In this document: piece by piece, positions 23,393-31,172 of the stretch
Layout: every line of letters starts with the position of its first letter
How positions within the stretch are numbered: the first letter of the stretch is position 1
Assembly (NCBI GenBank): GCA_963787415.1
Contig: CAWBCO010000003.1
Location: 496,001-560,000 of the forward strand
DNA length: 64,000 nucleotides
Reading direction: 5' to 3'
Source: CAVUWL01 sp963787415
GTDB taxonomy: Bacteria > Actinomycetota > Thermoleophilia > Solirubrobacterales > 70-9
Notes under the pieces: model-generated
Seen by the model: the letters and a program-made list of their open reading frames with translations, nothing else
Database searches by the model: none
Told to the model about the DNA's origin: nothing
Position numbers and translations under genes: made by a program

Positions 23393-25009
23393 CTAGGTCT
23401 CAAGCGGCCGGCCCGTCGCCGGAGCAGGTTGTTCTGCCTCGTCCTCGGCGGCGTAAGCGGCCATTAGCTCGTGCTCGCGCTCGCGCTCGGGGAACACCCG
23501 GATGACCAGCAGCATCCCAAGGACCGCTGCGATAATCCCGACCGCGTAGGCCCAGTTCGCGCCGTCGAGGAACGACTTCTTCGCGGCGGCGAAAATCTGC
23601 TGCTGGTAGTGCGGGTACTGCGAGGCGATCGCCTCGGCGTTAGAGAACGACTTCTGGAGAGTGCTTTCGGTCTGGCTGGTGACCTGGCCGCGCTGGGGCG
23701 ACGCCGCTACCTGACTCGCGATCGCCGCGGCGTAGCCGGCGGTCAGCACGGCTCCCATGATCGACGTCATGATCGCTCCGCCGAGGTCTCGCTGCAGGTC
23801 CGCCGTGCCTGAGGCCATCCCGGCACGCCTCACCGGCACGGCGCCGGTGAGGCAGCGTGAAGCAGGCGTCATGGCCAGACCGACGCCGAGGCCGACCAAT
23901 GCATAGGCGAGCCCGACCTGCCAGTAGGGGCTGCCCTCGCCCCAGAGCAGAAGCATGACGAGGAATCCGAGTACGCAGCTGGTGAAGCCAAGGAGTAGCG
24001 TCGTGCGCGACCCGCGGTTCGTGACTAGCTTCCCCGAGGGGACCGCGGCCAACACCATCATGACCGCGGCGGGAAGGATGGCCGCACCGGCTTGAAGCGT
24101 GGAGTAGCCGAGGATGTTCTGGATGAACTGCTGTCCGATGTACATCGTCGCCATTAGCGTCCCGAATACGATCATTCCCGCAATCGCGGCGACCCAGAAG
24201 ACGCTGCGCCGTGCGACTTTTAAGTCATAGATTGGGTTGCGGGCACGTCGCTGGCGCAGGACGAAGGCAATTCCCGCGGCGACGGCGAGTACCCCGAGAC
24301 CAATCGCTGCCGCGCCCGCGCCCGGCACCGACGCGAAGTTGATCGCCAGCACGAGGGCACCGACGAGCGCGACGGAGAGGATCCCGCCAAGGTTGTCCAC
24401 AGGCTCAGTCGTCTCACCAACGTGGCTCGGCACAAACCGCAATGCCATAAGCAGCCCCACGACCGCCAGCGGCAAGGTGATGAGGAACACCCAGCCCCAG
24501 GAGAAGTGCTCAAGCAGCGCGCCGGCCGCGAGTGGGCCGAGAGCCATGATCGCCCCGCCAAGACCCGCCCACAATGCGATCGCCTGCGTTCTCTGAGGGC
24601 CGTCAACCCAGAGCGCGGTGATGAGCGCCAACGTCGTTGGGTAGGCCATGCCGGCGGCGATTCCGCCGAGCAGCCGCCCGATGAACAGTACGTCGACCGA
24701 TCCCGCCAGGCCAGCTACCAGGCTCGCTGGAATCGAAAGGGTCATTCCTAGGACGAGCATCTGCTTGCGCCCGTGTCGATCGCCGAGCGCGCCGAGGTAG
24801 AGGACCGACATTGCGAGGCCAAGCGAAAAACCGATCGAGACGAGGTTCAGGCCGGTCTGGCTCGCATTGAGCGCTTTCCCGATGTCAGGTAGCGCGACGT
24901 TTGCAACAGCGAGATTGAGGTTTGCCACCCCGGCCACGATGATGAGCGTGGCCAGCACGATCCTGGCCCGCGCAGGAGAGGATCCCGGGGGAACGGTGGT
25001 GCTCGCCAT
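23393..25009 (-). CDS. MFS drug exporter, DHA2 family (14 helices)
   Basis: 538 residues with about 14 hydrophobic segments. The first half carries the DHA2/EmrB-QacA motifs: 'NLNLAVANVALPDIGKAL' in helix 1, 'LYLGALGDRHGRKQMLVLGM' (motif A) and the motif C-like 'WAGLGGAIMALGPLAAGALLEHFSWGWVFLITLP'. It should export lipophilic compounds by proton antiport in the inner membrane. The C-terminal loop and tail are acidic. No regulator gene is adjacent. Substrate cannot be predicted. Confidence 0.9.
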   Translation of the reverse strand: MASTTVPPGSSPARARIVLATLIIVAGVANLNLAVANVALPDIGKALNASQTGLNLVSIGFSLGLAMSVLYLGALGDRHGRKQMLVLGMTLSIPASLVAGLAGSVDVLFIGRLLGGIAAGMAYPTTLALITALWVDGPQRTQAIALWAGLGGAIMALGPLAAGALLEHFSWGWVFLITLPLAVVGLLMALRFVPSHVGETTEPVDNLGGILSVALVGALVLAINFASVPGAGAAAIGLGVLAVAAGIAFVLRQRRARNPIYDLKVARRSVFWVAAIAGMIVFGTLMATMYIGQQFIQNILGYSTLQAGAAILPAAVMMVLAAVPSGKLVTNRGSRTTLLLGFTSCVLGFLVMLLLWGEGSPYWQVGLAYALVGLGVGLAMTPASRCLTGAVPVRRAGMASGTADLQRDLGGAIMTSIMGAVLTAGYAAAIASQVAASPQRGQVTSQTESTLQKSFSNAEAIASQYPHYQQQIFAAAKKSFLDGANWAYAVGIIAAVLGMLLVIRVFPEREREHELMAAYAAEDEAEQPAPATGRPLET

Positions 25010-25406
25010 CCCGCATATCCTCGCTCATTCGACCCTCACATCAGTCAAAACGTGGACAGGAGCGGCGGGACTTCGTGATCCATATGGCCGGCCCGCAAGA
25101 TTGCCTCTTTTCAGCAAAGCTGAAGCAGTCGCTATCCCTGGGACGATGACAACCGACTCGAAAGACGTAGGCCGCGACTGGCTGTTGCACCCGCATATGG
25201 GGCGCCTGGCCCAATTGGCTGTTTCGCAATTTCCTGAGCATCGGAGGCAGCGTGCTCTGGAGATGGCATCCGGACCCAGGCGCGTGGCCAGATTCCGGGG
25301 GCGGTTGGAGCATCGGGCGGCCTAGAATTGATCCCGGGCAAGGAGGGCTCCATCGGGCAAGGGACCTTGACATCGCCGCGCGAAATGGGCAGGCTGCACC
25401 ACTTAG
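25010..25406. other. Gap with one weak small ORF
   Basis: Between the divergent MFS gene and the repeat-protein gene. The only candidate is ATG 25146 to 25325 (+), 59 codons beginning MTTDSKDVGRDWLLHPHMG, with no clear ribosome binding site and no recognised similarity. Promoters for the flanking genes should lie here but no consensus stands out. Confidence 0.3.
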
Positions 25407-26717
25407 ATGGTGTCCGTCCCTTCGTTCCGTGCTCGTTTCGCGCGCCCGTTGCTCGCCCGGCGGCCGCTGGCTGGCGCGATCACCGCACTTTCCACCAGCC
25501 TGCTTCTGCTCGCTATTTCGGCCGCCCCCGCTCTCGCCGACTCGCCATTCTCATGGTCCCCTCCGGTGGCGATCAGCACCGGGATTTCCAGTAACTCCTG
25601 CCTGCCCTCGTCTCTGTGCGTCGGCTTTGACGGTGCTGGCAGCGTCACTACCTCGACCAACCCGACCGGTGGTTCCTCGGCCTGGAGCTATCCGGCCTGG
25701 GTCGATGACCCGCCCGAAGTCGAATCCACCCACGCCGTTTCCTGCACGGCCTCACCGTCGCTGCTGTGCGCTGCCGTGGACCTGGAGGGCCATGTCGTCA
25801 CCTCGACCAACCCCACCGATTCCCAATCCTGGCACGTCGAAAATCTGCTTAGCTCCTACAACTTCGCGTGGGGGATCTCGTGCCCGTCCTCCTCGCTTTG
25901 CGTCGCGGTCAGTGAAGAAGAAGAAGCCAGTGAAGGACACGGCCAAGTCATTCTCAGCTCGGTCGAACCAACCGGAAGTCAAGCGGACTGGAAACGCGTC
26001 CTGCCGCTCTACGAAAAAAATAAAGTGGGCACTCTGTTCGGCGTCTCCTGTCCATCGACGACTTTCTGCGTCGCCGTCGGGCAGGTCGGGTTGGGCGGCG
26101 GTATTCTCACCTCCAACAATCCGACCGGGGAAGCCAAAGCCTGGAGCGGCGCCACCATCGACGTCGACGAACAATTCCTGTTCGGGGTTTCATGCGCCTC
26201 CACCTCACTCTGCGTCACCTACAACGGGAAAGGCACCGTTTTCACCTCGACCGAGCCGACCGGCGGCCCATCGCAGTGGAACCCGGCGGACATCGACGGC
26301 GAAAACGAATTGACCGGCATTTCCTGCACGTCCTCGCCCTCGACGCTCTGCGTCGCCACCGATAACCAAGGCAACGTGATCACCTCGACCAACCCGACCG
26401 GTGGTCCCTCGGCCTGGACTGTGACCAATGTCGACGCCGGCAATCGGCTGGAATCGGTCTCCTGCGCGTCGACCTCGCTCTGCGTCGCCAGTGATGGCGC
26501 CGGAAATATCTTGACGGCGCCTTTTACAGCTTCGACCGGCGGTGGCCCTACCCCGAATCCGCCCAAGCCAGCACCCACGCCAGCACCCACGCCAGCACCC
26601 ACCCTACCGCCGGCGCCACACAAAGAATCAGTTAAGTGTAAGAAGGGCTTCAAGAAGAAGGCGGTCCACGGCAAGGCCAAGTGCGTGAAGGTTAAGAAGA
26701 AGCACAAGAAGCACTGA
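25407..26717 (+). CDS. Secreted repeat protein with Lys/Cys C-terminal tail
   Basis: 436 residues. The signal peptide ends near 'LLLLAISAAPALADS'. The body holds about seven degenerate ~45-residue repeats of the form 'GVSCxSxSLCVAxDxxGNVxTSTNPTGGxSAW', each with two Cys, which resembles a beta-propeller with disulfide-locked blades. A Pro-rich linker (PNPPKPAPTPAPTPAPT) follows. The end is a very basic tail with two Cys, 'KCKKGFKKKAVHGKAKC' then Lys/His. The same tail ends the protein at 27668. Likely exported and held at the surface; the tail may bind anionic cell-wall polymers, which is inference. A strong terminator follows at 26783. Confidence 0.82.
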   Translation: MVSVPSFRARFARPLLARRPLAGAITALSTSLLLLAISAAPALADSPFSWSPPVAISTGISSNSCLPSSLCVGFDGAGSVTTSTNPTGGSSAWSYPAWVDDPPEVESTHAVSCTASPSLLCAAVDLEGHVVTSTNPTDSQSWHVENLLSSYNFAWGISCPSSSLCVAVSEEEEASEGHGQVILSSVEPTGSQADWKRVLPLYEKNKVGTLFGVSCPSTTFCVAVGQVGLGGGILTSNNPTGEAKAWSGATIDVDEQFLFGVSCASTSLCVTYNGKGTVFTSTEPTGGPSQWNPADIDGENELTGISCTSSPSTLCVATDNQGNVITSTNPTGGPSAWTVTNVDAGNRLESVSCASTSLCVASDGAGNILTAPFTASTGGGPTPNPPKPAPTPAPTPAPTLPPAPHKESVKCKKGFKKKAVHGKAKCVKVKKKHKKH

Positions 26718-26748
26718 GGGCGACCTTGTAGCTGGAAGATCGACTCGT

Positions 26749-26900
26749 GGGGGTTCAAAGACCTCCGCCGCTCCAAAAGGAAAACCCCCATAAATTCGGG
26801 GGGGTTATCTTTTGTCGAGCAGACCTGTCAGCAAAGCTCCAAAGCGTCTGGTGCGCCAGTTTGCGCCAGTCAGCAGGGTCGCCGTGTCTTCCTGCGCCTA
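26749..26900 (+). repeat. Degenerate copy of the tRNA-Leu(UAG) 3' end and its flank
   Basis: Shared with 20404 onward, in the same order: GTGGGGGTTCAA, CCTCCGCC, a hairpin terminator, TTTGTCGAGCA, GCAAA and TGCGCCAGT. The 5' half of the tRNA is missing, so it is not a working tRNA. Such a partial tRNA copy is what one side of a tRNA-targeted integration leaves. The match is eroded, so an unrelated decayed tRNA gene with similar flank cannot be excluded. Confidence 0.5.
26783..26812 (+). terminator. Rho-independent terminator
   Basis: AAAACCCCC, an eight-base AT-rich loop region, then GGGGGTT followed by ATCTTTT gives a strong hairpin with a T-rich end. It would stop transcription of the repeat-protein gene ending at 26717. 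Confidence 0.75.
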
Positions 26901-27000
26901 GCGAGGATCCGACCCGTAGCCAAAATCGCAACGGAAGGCGCTGGGAGCCGCTACGGGGGCCACGGGAGCGAGTGGACTGCCGCCGTCGGCGAGCGCGAGC

Positions 27001-27348
27001 GTGGCGAATAAACAGGCGCTGAGCGGGACTCTTGCGCCGATCGTGCAGGCCAACGTCACGACGACCCAGCAGAGCCGCATCGAGGAGAGCACAGTCGGAG
27101 TATTCGAAACAACGGCAAGTGGCACGATCACCTGCGAGGCGCAGATCGCGCCGCAGGCGGGCGGGTGGTCCTCGATCATGGGTAACGCGATCACGGTTGA
27201 CTCCCACAGCGGTGGCACGGCGGAGGGCAACGCCGGCGGGGCGATCGTCGAGCCAGCGGGTTCCTACACGGTCTCGGTCGATTGCAGCACCACCGGCGCC
27301 ACTACCGTGAACTCCGCTGACATGAACGTCATCACTGGAGCGCGCTGA
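27001..27348 (+). pseudogene. Remnant of a secreted collagen-like/stalk protein
   Basis: 115 residues from GTG 27001 with no signal peptide. The same frame is open upstream to a stop at 26917 and reads 'GAATGATGASGLPPSASAS' just before the start, which looks like the end of a collagen-like Gly-x-x stalk. The remaining domain, 'GVFETTASGTITCEAQIAP...YTVSVDCSTTGATTVNSADM', looks like an extracellular beta-sandwich with two Cys. Two in-frame stops (26899, 26917) separate it from any leader. It is probably the C-terminal piece of a broken secreted-protein gene; a short cytoplasmic protein is less likely. Confidence 0.5.
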
Positions 27349-27365
27349 GCGAGCACTGCAATGTT

Positions 27366-27392
27366 GTGGACCCGCTCGAGAGGGGGGTCCAC
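27366..27392 (+). terminator. GC-rich hairpin
   Basis: GTGGACCC (27366-27373) and GGGTCCAC (27385-27392) pair perfectly across an 11-base loop. There is no T-tract. It lies 18 bp after the preceding stop and may act as a terminator or attenuator. The remainder of 27349-27667 shows nothing else clear except the ribosome binding site GGGGAGGA before 27668. Confidence 0.45.
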
Positions 27393-27667
27393 GACAGCAG
27401 CTGGCTGCGCTAGAAATCGCCCCACCCGGGGATCGAGTCCACCGGCTCGGACCGATAGCGGCGCAGAGCGGACCGGGGAGCGCCGGTGCCCGTTGACCAC
27501 CGATGCCACGATCAGGTGGGCAGTGCCGCGGTCGTCTCGAGCGCCATAAAAGTGATTGCTTTCGCCGCCTCGGGCCGCTGGTGGGCGAGCACCATTTGAC
27601 TGTCTCTATCCTGACCTGTAAGTTGCGCGGTCTGGATGCCGACGCCGACGGGGAGGACGATCGCAAG

Positions 27668-28315
27668 ATGAGATTCGACGCTGGACGCTTTGTAGGCCGC
27701 ACAGGTGGCCGGATCGCCGGAATTCTTGCTGCCGTAGGAGTGCTGTCACTAGCCGTCGCCGCCCCGGCCTGGGCAGAAAACGCGACCGCGACGGTGGCCA
27801 CGATTGGCGGTGGGGGCTCCTACCTCGTCAGTGTCACAGACAACAGCTCTGAACCGATCTCAGATTTCACCGTGAACCCCGACGAAGAAGTCGAAACCGC
27901 GAAGATACGGCCCAGTTCCGGCTGCGGTGCAGGCGAGCTCCCTGGGTCGCTCACCTGCGACTTCACGATAGCGCCGGGGACTACAGGCCAGATGTGCTAC
28001 ACCGGTCACGCGCTAGAAGAACTTGCGCCCGGCTACTCGATTAACGTCTTCTTCGGTTCCCCCGCTAAAACACAGGAAGACTTTCCTGTCAACATGGCGT
28101 CACCCGTTGCCTCCTGTCCAGTGCCAAGCGGCGGGGGATCCGGCGGCGGCGGTGGGGGCGAAACTCCGCAGCCAACGCCTACTCCGACGCCGACGCCGAC
28201 CCCCACACCGACGCCGGCCCCCACACCGACGCCGATGAAGTGCAAGAAGGGCTTCAAGAAGGAGAAAGTGCACGGCAAGGCAAAGTGCGAGAAGGTCAAG
28301 AAGCACAAGCACTGA
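27668..28315 (+). CDS. Secreted protein with (PT)n linker and Lys/Cys tail
   Basis: 215 residues from ATG 27668, supported by GGGGAGGA 10 bases upstream. The signal peptide (IAGILAAVGVLSLAVAAPAWAEN) precedes a small beta-rich domain of about 110 residues with cysteines in 'SSGCGAGELPGSLTCDF', 'GQMCYTG' and 'ASCPVPS'. Then come a Gly-rich run, about nine Pro-Thr dipeptides, and the tail 'MKCKKGFKKEKVHGKAKC' plus Lys/His. Domain order (ectodomain, Pro linker, basic two-Cys tail) matches the gene at 25407. Function unknown; probably surface-associated. Confidence 0.8.
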   Translation: MRFDAGRFVGRTGGRIAGILAAVGVLSLAVAAPAWAENATATVATIGGGGSYLVSVTDNSSEPISDFTVNPDEEVETAKIRPSSGCGAGELPGSLTCDFTIAPGTTGQMCYTGHALEELAPGYSINVFFGSPAKTQEDFPVNMASPVASCPVPSGGGSGGGGGGETPQPTPTPTPTPTPTPTPAPTPTPMKCKKGFKKEKVHGKAKCEKVKKHKH

Positions 28316-28548
28316 GGCCGGCCTGTGATTCCAAAGGTCATGCGGATGGCCTCGATAACGACTAGGGCTGGATCAGCTGCTCCGCCGCACCACCCCGAGC
28401 TGGGCCCCGCCAATGATCGCTGCTGAAGTGGACGGGAAGGGGACTCCTTTATCTCGATCCTCGCCGAGACAGCGTCCAGCAAAGGGAGATGCTTCGCGGC
28501 GGGTCTCACAGCTGCTATGAACTGCACTGTATGGAAATTAGGAGAACG

Positions 28549-29661
28549 ATGAGATTGCCACGACTTCGCCTTCAAAGCTGGGCGCCGCTTGGCGCAGCCG
28601 CGCTTTTGATCCTGCTTTCGATGTCTTTCGGTGCCGCGATTGCTCGAGCGGAAACGACCTTCGGCGGCGACCCGAGCCAGGCGATTACCCCTGGATTGAG
28701 CTGCGAAGGAGGTGCGCCGCCCTTCCACGGCGCCGAGACCTGCCTTTGGAACTGGAGGGGTGCCAACGGTTCTGACGGTGCTCCCTTCCCTGAAACCACT
28801 GGGGGCAGCGGCACGGTCACAAGCGTCACCCTGCCGGCGATGCCAGACCCCGGCCCGATGCAGGCGGTGGTGCTCACCGGCACGCTGATCGCATCGCACA
28901 TCCCCTCCGAGCCAGAATATGACTGCTGCTTGGTACCGGAGATCAGCCCGACGTTCACGGTCCCGCCAAATCAAGTGACGACGGTACCGCTCAACCTTGC
29001 CGTTTCCTCACAGCCAACGCCGAATTTTGAAATTTATGGTCAGTTCGGCTCCTTTGACGGGATGGCGATCTCGGTTCTCAGCCCAACCGCCTCGCTGCCC
29101 CTGCTCTACACCGGGCGCACTCAGGTTGGCGACGGATCCGCCGATGCCAACAGAGCCTACTTTCCGGCACCCGAACGCACCAGCTCAGAGTATGCGACGC
29201 CGACCGATCCGAGCGGTTATGAACTGCTCGCGCGCTTCACGCTCGGTAGCCCGCCTGCACCCACCCCCGCTCCGCCCAATCCGGGGGAAGCAGCCGATGG
29301 TGGCCTGAAGCTCGATCACGGGCCGCTGCAGGTCGCCTCAAACGGTCGCACCGCCACGATCGGGAAAGCCACCGACCCACCGACCGCTCAAACGACGCAG
29401 ACGCTGACGGTGCCGGCGGCCAAGGGTGCAAGCGCAGCGTCCTTGAAGGTGGGCAAGGTCCTCGGGCGCGGTTCGACGAAGGTGCCGGCGGGCAAGACGC
29501 TTGCGCTGAAGCTGGGGCTGGGCGGAGCGGCTCGGGCCCAGCTCCGTAAGCATCACTCACTGAAAGCGACGCTGACGATTGTCGCCACCAACCCTCAGGG
29601 CACGCCGCAGACGACGTCGCAGGAAGTCACGCTGGAGTCCGCCAGGCACCACGGTAGGTAG
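28549..29661 (+). CDS. Secreted two-domain protein, paralogue of 21865-22944
   Basis: 370 residues from ATG 28549, preceded by TAGGAGA. Signal peptide 'APLGAAALLILLSMSFGAAIARA'. The N-terminal ectodomain (TTFGGDPSQAITPGLSCEGG, DCCLVPEISPTFTVPPNQVTTVP) parallels the protein at 21865, including the adjacent Cys pair. After a short Pro linker an Ig-like domain ends with 'LRKHHSLKATLTIVATN' and a His/Arg terminus. The shared architecture shows a duplicated family in this secretome cluster. Cell-surface or extracellular; ligand unknown. Confidence 0.78.
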   Translation: MRLPRLRLQSWAPLGAAALLILLSMSFGAAIARAETTFGGDPSQAITPGLSCEGGAPPFHGAETCLWNWRGANGSDGAPFPETTGGSGTVTSVTLPAMPDPGPMQAVVLTGTLIASHIPSEPEYDCCLVPEISPTFTVPPNQVTTVPLNLAVSSQPTPNFEIYGQFGSFDGMAISVLSPTASLPLLYTGRTQVGDGSADANRAYFPAPERTSSEYATPTDPSGYELLARFTLGSPPAPTPAPPNPGEAADGGLKLDHGPLQVASNGRTATIGKATDPPTAQTTQTLTVPAAKGASAASLKVGKVLGRGSTKVPAGKTLALKLGLGGAARAQLRKHHSLKATLTIVATNPQGTPQTTSQEVTLESARHHGR

Positions 29662-29687
29662 AGGCGCCTCATGATTCAGCCCGCCGC

Positions 29688-30464
29688 TCACCGCTGCGCC
29701 TGAGTCGAGACCAGTCCGATCTGAAAGTGCTGGCTGAATTCGCTGCCGCCTCCGGCGCTGACGTGGGCCTTGCTGCTTTCTGTCCTTCGCAAGAGGAGGC
29801 CGTCAGAGCGCCGTAACCAGGAATCCTGGGTATCGGTTCCGTCGGGGTTCCCGCTCAGTGTCACCGCGGAGTGCAGGTGGACGGCTTCGATCGCCTTGCG
29901 GCCGACCTTGATCTTCCCCAGACCGCGCACTGAGACGTGGCTGATCACCGTCCCTTCATCAGAGCGGCAGCGCGTCACCCATGCCATCCCCGGGCGCAGC
30001 TCGGCGCTGTAGGGGGCGCTGCCACCGCGGCAGGTGTAGCGAACCAACTTTGATTCGCCGAAGAATTCGTGGAAGTTTCTGACCGAGATCACCCTGGAGC
30101 TGGTTGGCGCCAAGCACAGTTCGCCTTCGGTCCAGCTTTGCACCAGCGGCTGCCAGCGTTCCTTGACCCCGCAGCGGGTCGGGGTGATCGTGATCGCCGT
30201 CAACCTGCCGTACTGATGCCCGGTGCTGGCCGCGGTGCTTTCGATTTCCTCCGCACCCGTTGTCAGGTAGCGATAGACGCCGAAGGGAGGGATCTTGGCT
30301 CCCCGGTGGCGGGGGTAGCTCGTCGCCTGCGCCATCTCCTTGTGGAAGCTGACCAAGGCCTGATCGACCCCTGACTTCTTGACCGAGTCCTTGGGATAGA
30401 GGTCATAGACCACCCCGGCGATCACCGCCAGCAAGATCACGCTGAGGATGACGATTCCCTTCAA
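29688..30464 (-). CDS. Membrane-anchored extracellular protein of unknown function
   Basis: 258 residues. One uncleaved-looking N-terminal helix (IVILSVILLAVIAGVVYDL) follows just two charged/polar residues, so the rest should face outside. The ectodomain begins 'KEMAQATSYPRHRGAKIPPFGVYRYLTTGAEEI' and contains four cysteines (TRCGVKE, ELCLAP, YTCRGG, TRCRSD) and 'VHLHSAVTLSGNPDGTDTQDSWL'. The pattern of short strands suggests a beta-barrel or lipocalin-like fold, but I do not recognise the family. Transcribed away from the surface-protein genes on either side. Confidence 0.72.
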   Translation of the reverse strand: MKGIVILSVILLAVIAGVVYDLYPKDSVKKSGVDQALVSFHKEMAQATSYPRHRGAKIPPFGVYRYLTTGAEEIESTAASTGHQYGRLTAITITPTRCGVKERWQPLVQSWTEGELCLAPTSSRVISVRNFHEFFGESKLVRYTCRGGSAPYSAELRPGMAWVTRCRSDEGTVISHVSVRGLGKIKVGRKAIEAVHLHSAVTLSGNPDGTDTQDSWLRRSDGLLLRRTESSKAHVSAGGGSEFSQHFQIGLVSTQAQR

Positions 30465-31172
30465 CTCTTACCCTCCCCACGCGGTGTCAGCAATCCTTGG
30501 ACCCGCACGACACTTCCAAGCTCGCGACGAACTCCGGCATGTGCCGCCGCGAAGTGCGGCCCGGGTCCAGAAAAGCACATTCCCCTCCCGGGTTTGGGAG
30601 CCGCCAGCAGGGATGGACGTCGGCTCTTGGCCGGATCTTGACAGGCGCGGGGAGGATCCTTACCGCGGGGCATAGCTCGATCTTCTCCGATGCAGCGCCC
30701 AGGCGCAACCCACGAGCTCGGTGCTTGGCATGAAGCATCTGCCACTCCAAAGAGAATGCGGGTCTTGGAGACTGCGTGCGGCGGTCGATCAGGGCGCCAC
30801 GGCACCAGGTGGTGATCGTTATCGGATCTTGGTCGGTGCAACTCCGTTAACGCTGGCGGGTTACCCAATGGCCGGTTTGAACCATGCGTTGTCGCTACCC
30901 GCTCCAAGCAGGTCTCACTCTGCGCGTCGACTCATCCTGGATTGCAGGCTGGAGGTTCGAAACGCCGTGGCAGAGCAGGCGCTGGATGCAATCCGCAAGG
31001 TAGAGTCAAATTGTCAGGAAGTAGAAACGTGGATCACCGGTCCAAAATCAGAAAATACAAATCGGCCGGGGAGGCTGGGAATCGCGGGCGAGTCCAGCCG
31101 CCGAGGGCGCAACGAATGCGCCGAGCCCGGATCACGTTCGGGATCAGATCCAGACAGCTTGGGGTAGGCGCC
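30465..31172. other. 700-bp gap upstream of the beta-propeller gene
   Basis: Open frames exist on both strands (for example 30721-31167 +), but their composition is Arg/Ser-rich and frame-independent, with no motifs or ribosome binding sites. The frame of the downstream gene is open back to 30942 without protein-like content. No repeat or hairpin stands out. Confidence 0.4.

Noticed and set aside
26749..26790. A third tRNA-Leu gene
   Set aside because: Only the T-arm-like 3' part is present and it carries mismatches; there is no anticodon arm or 5' acceptor strand.
28170..28240. Short tandem repeat as CRISPR or microsatellite element
   Set aside because: It is an in-frame Pro-Thr linker inside a secreted-protein gene; no spacers or regular direct repeats.
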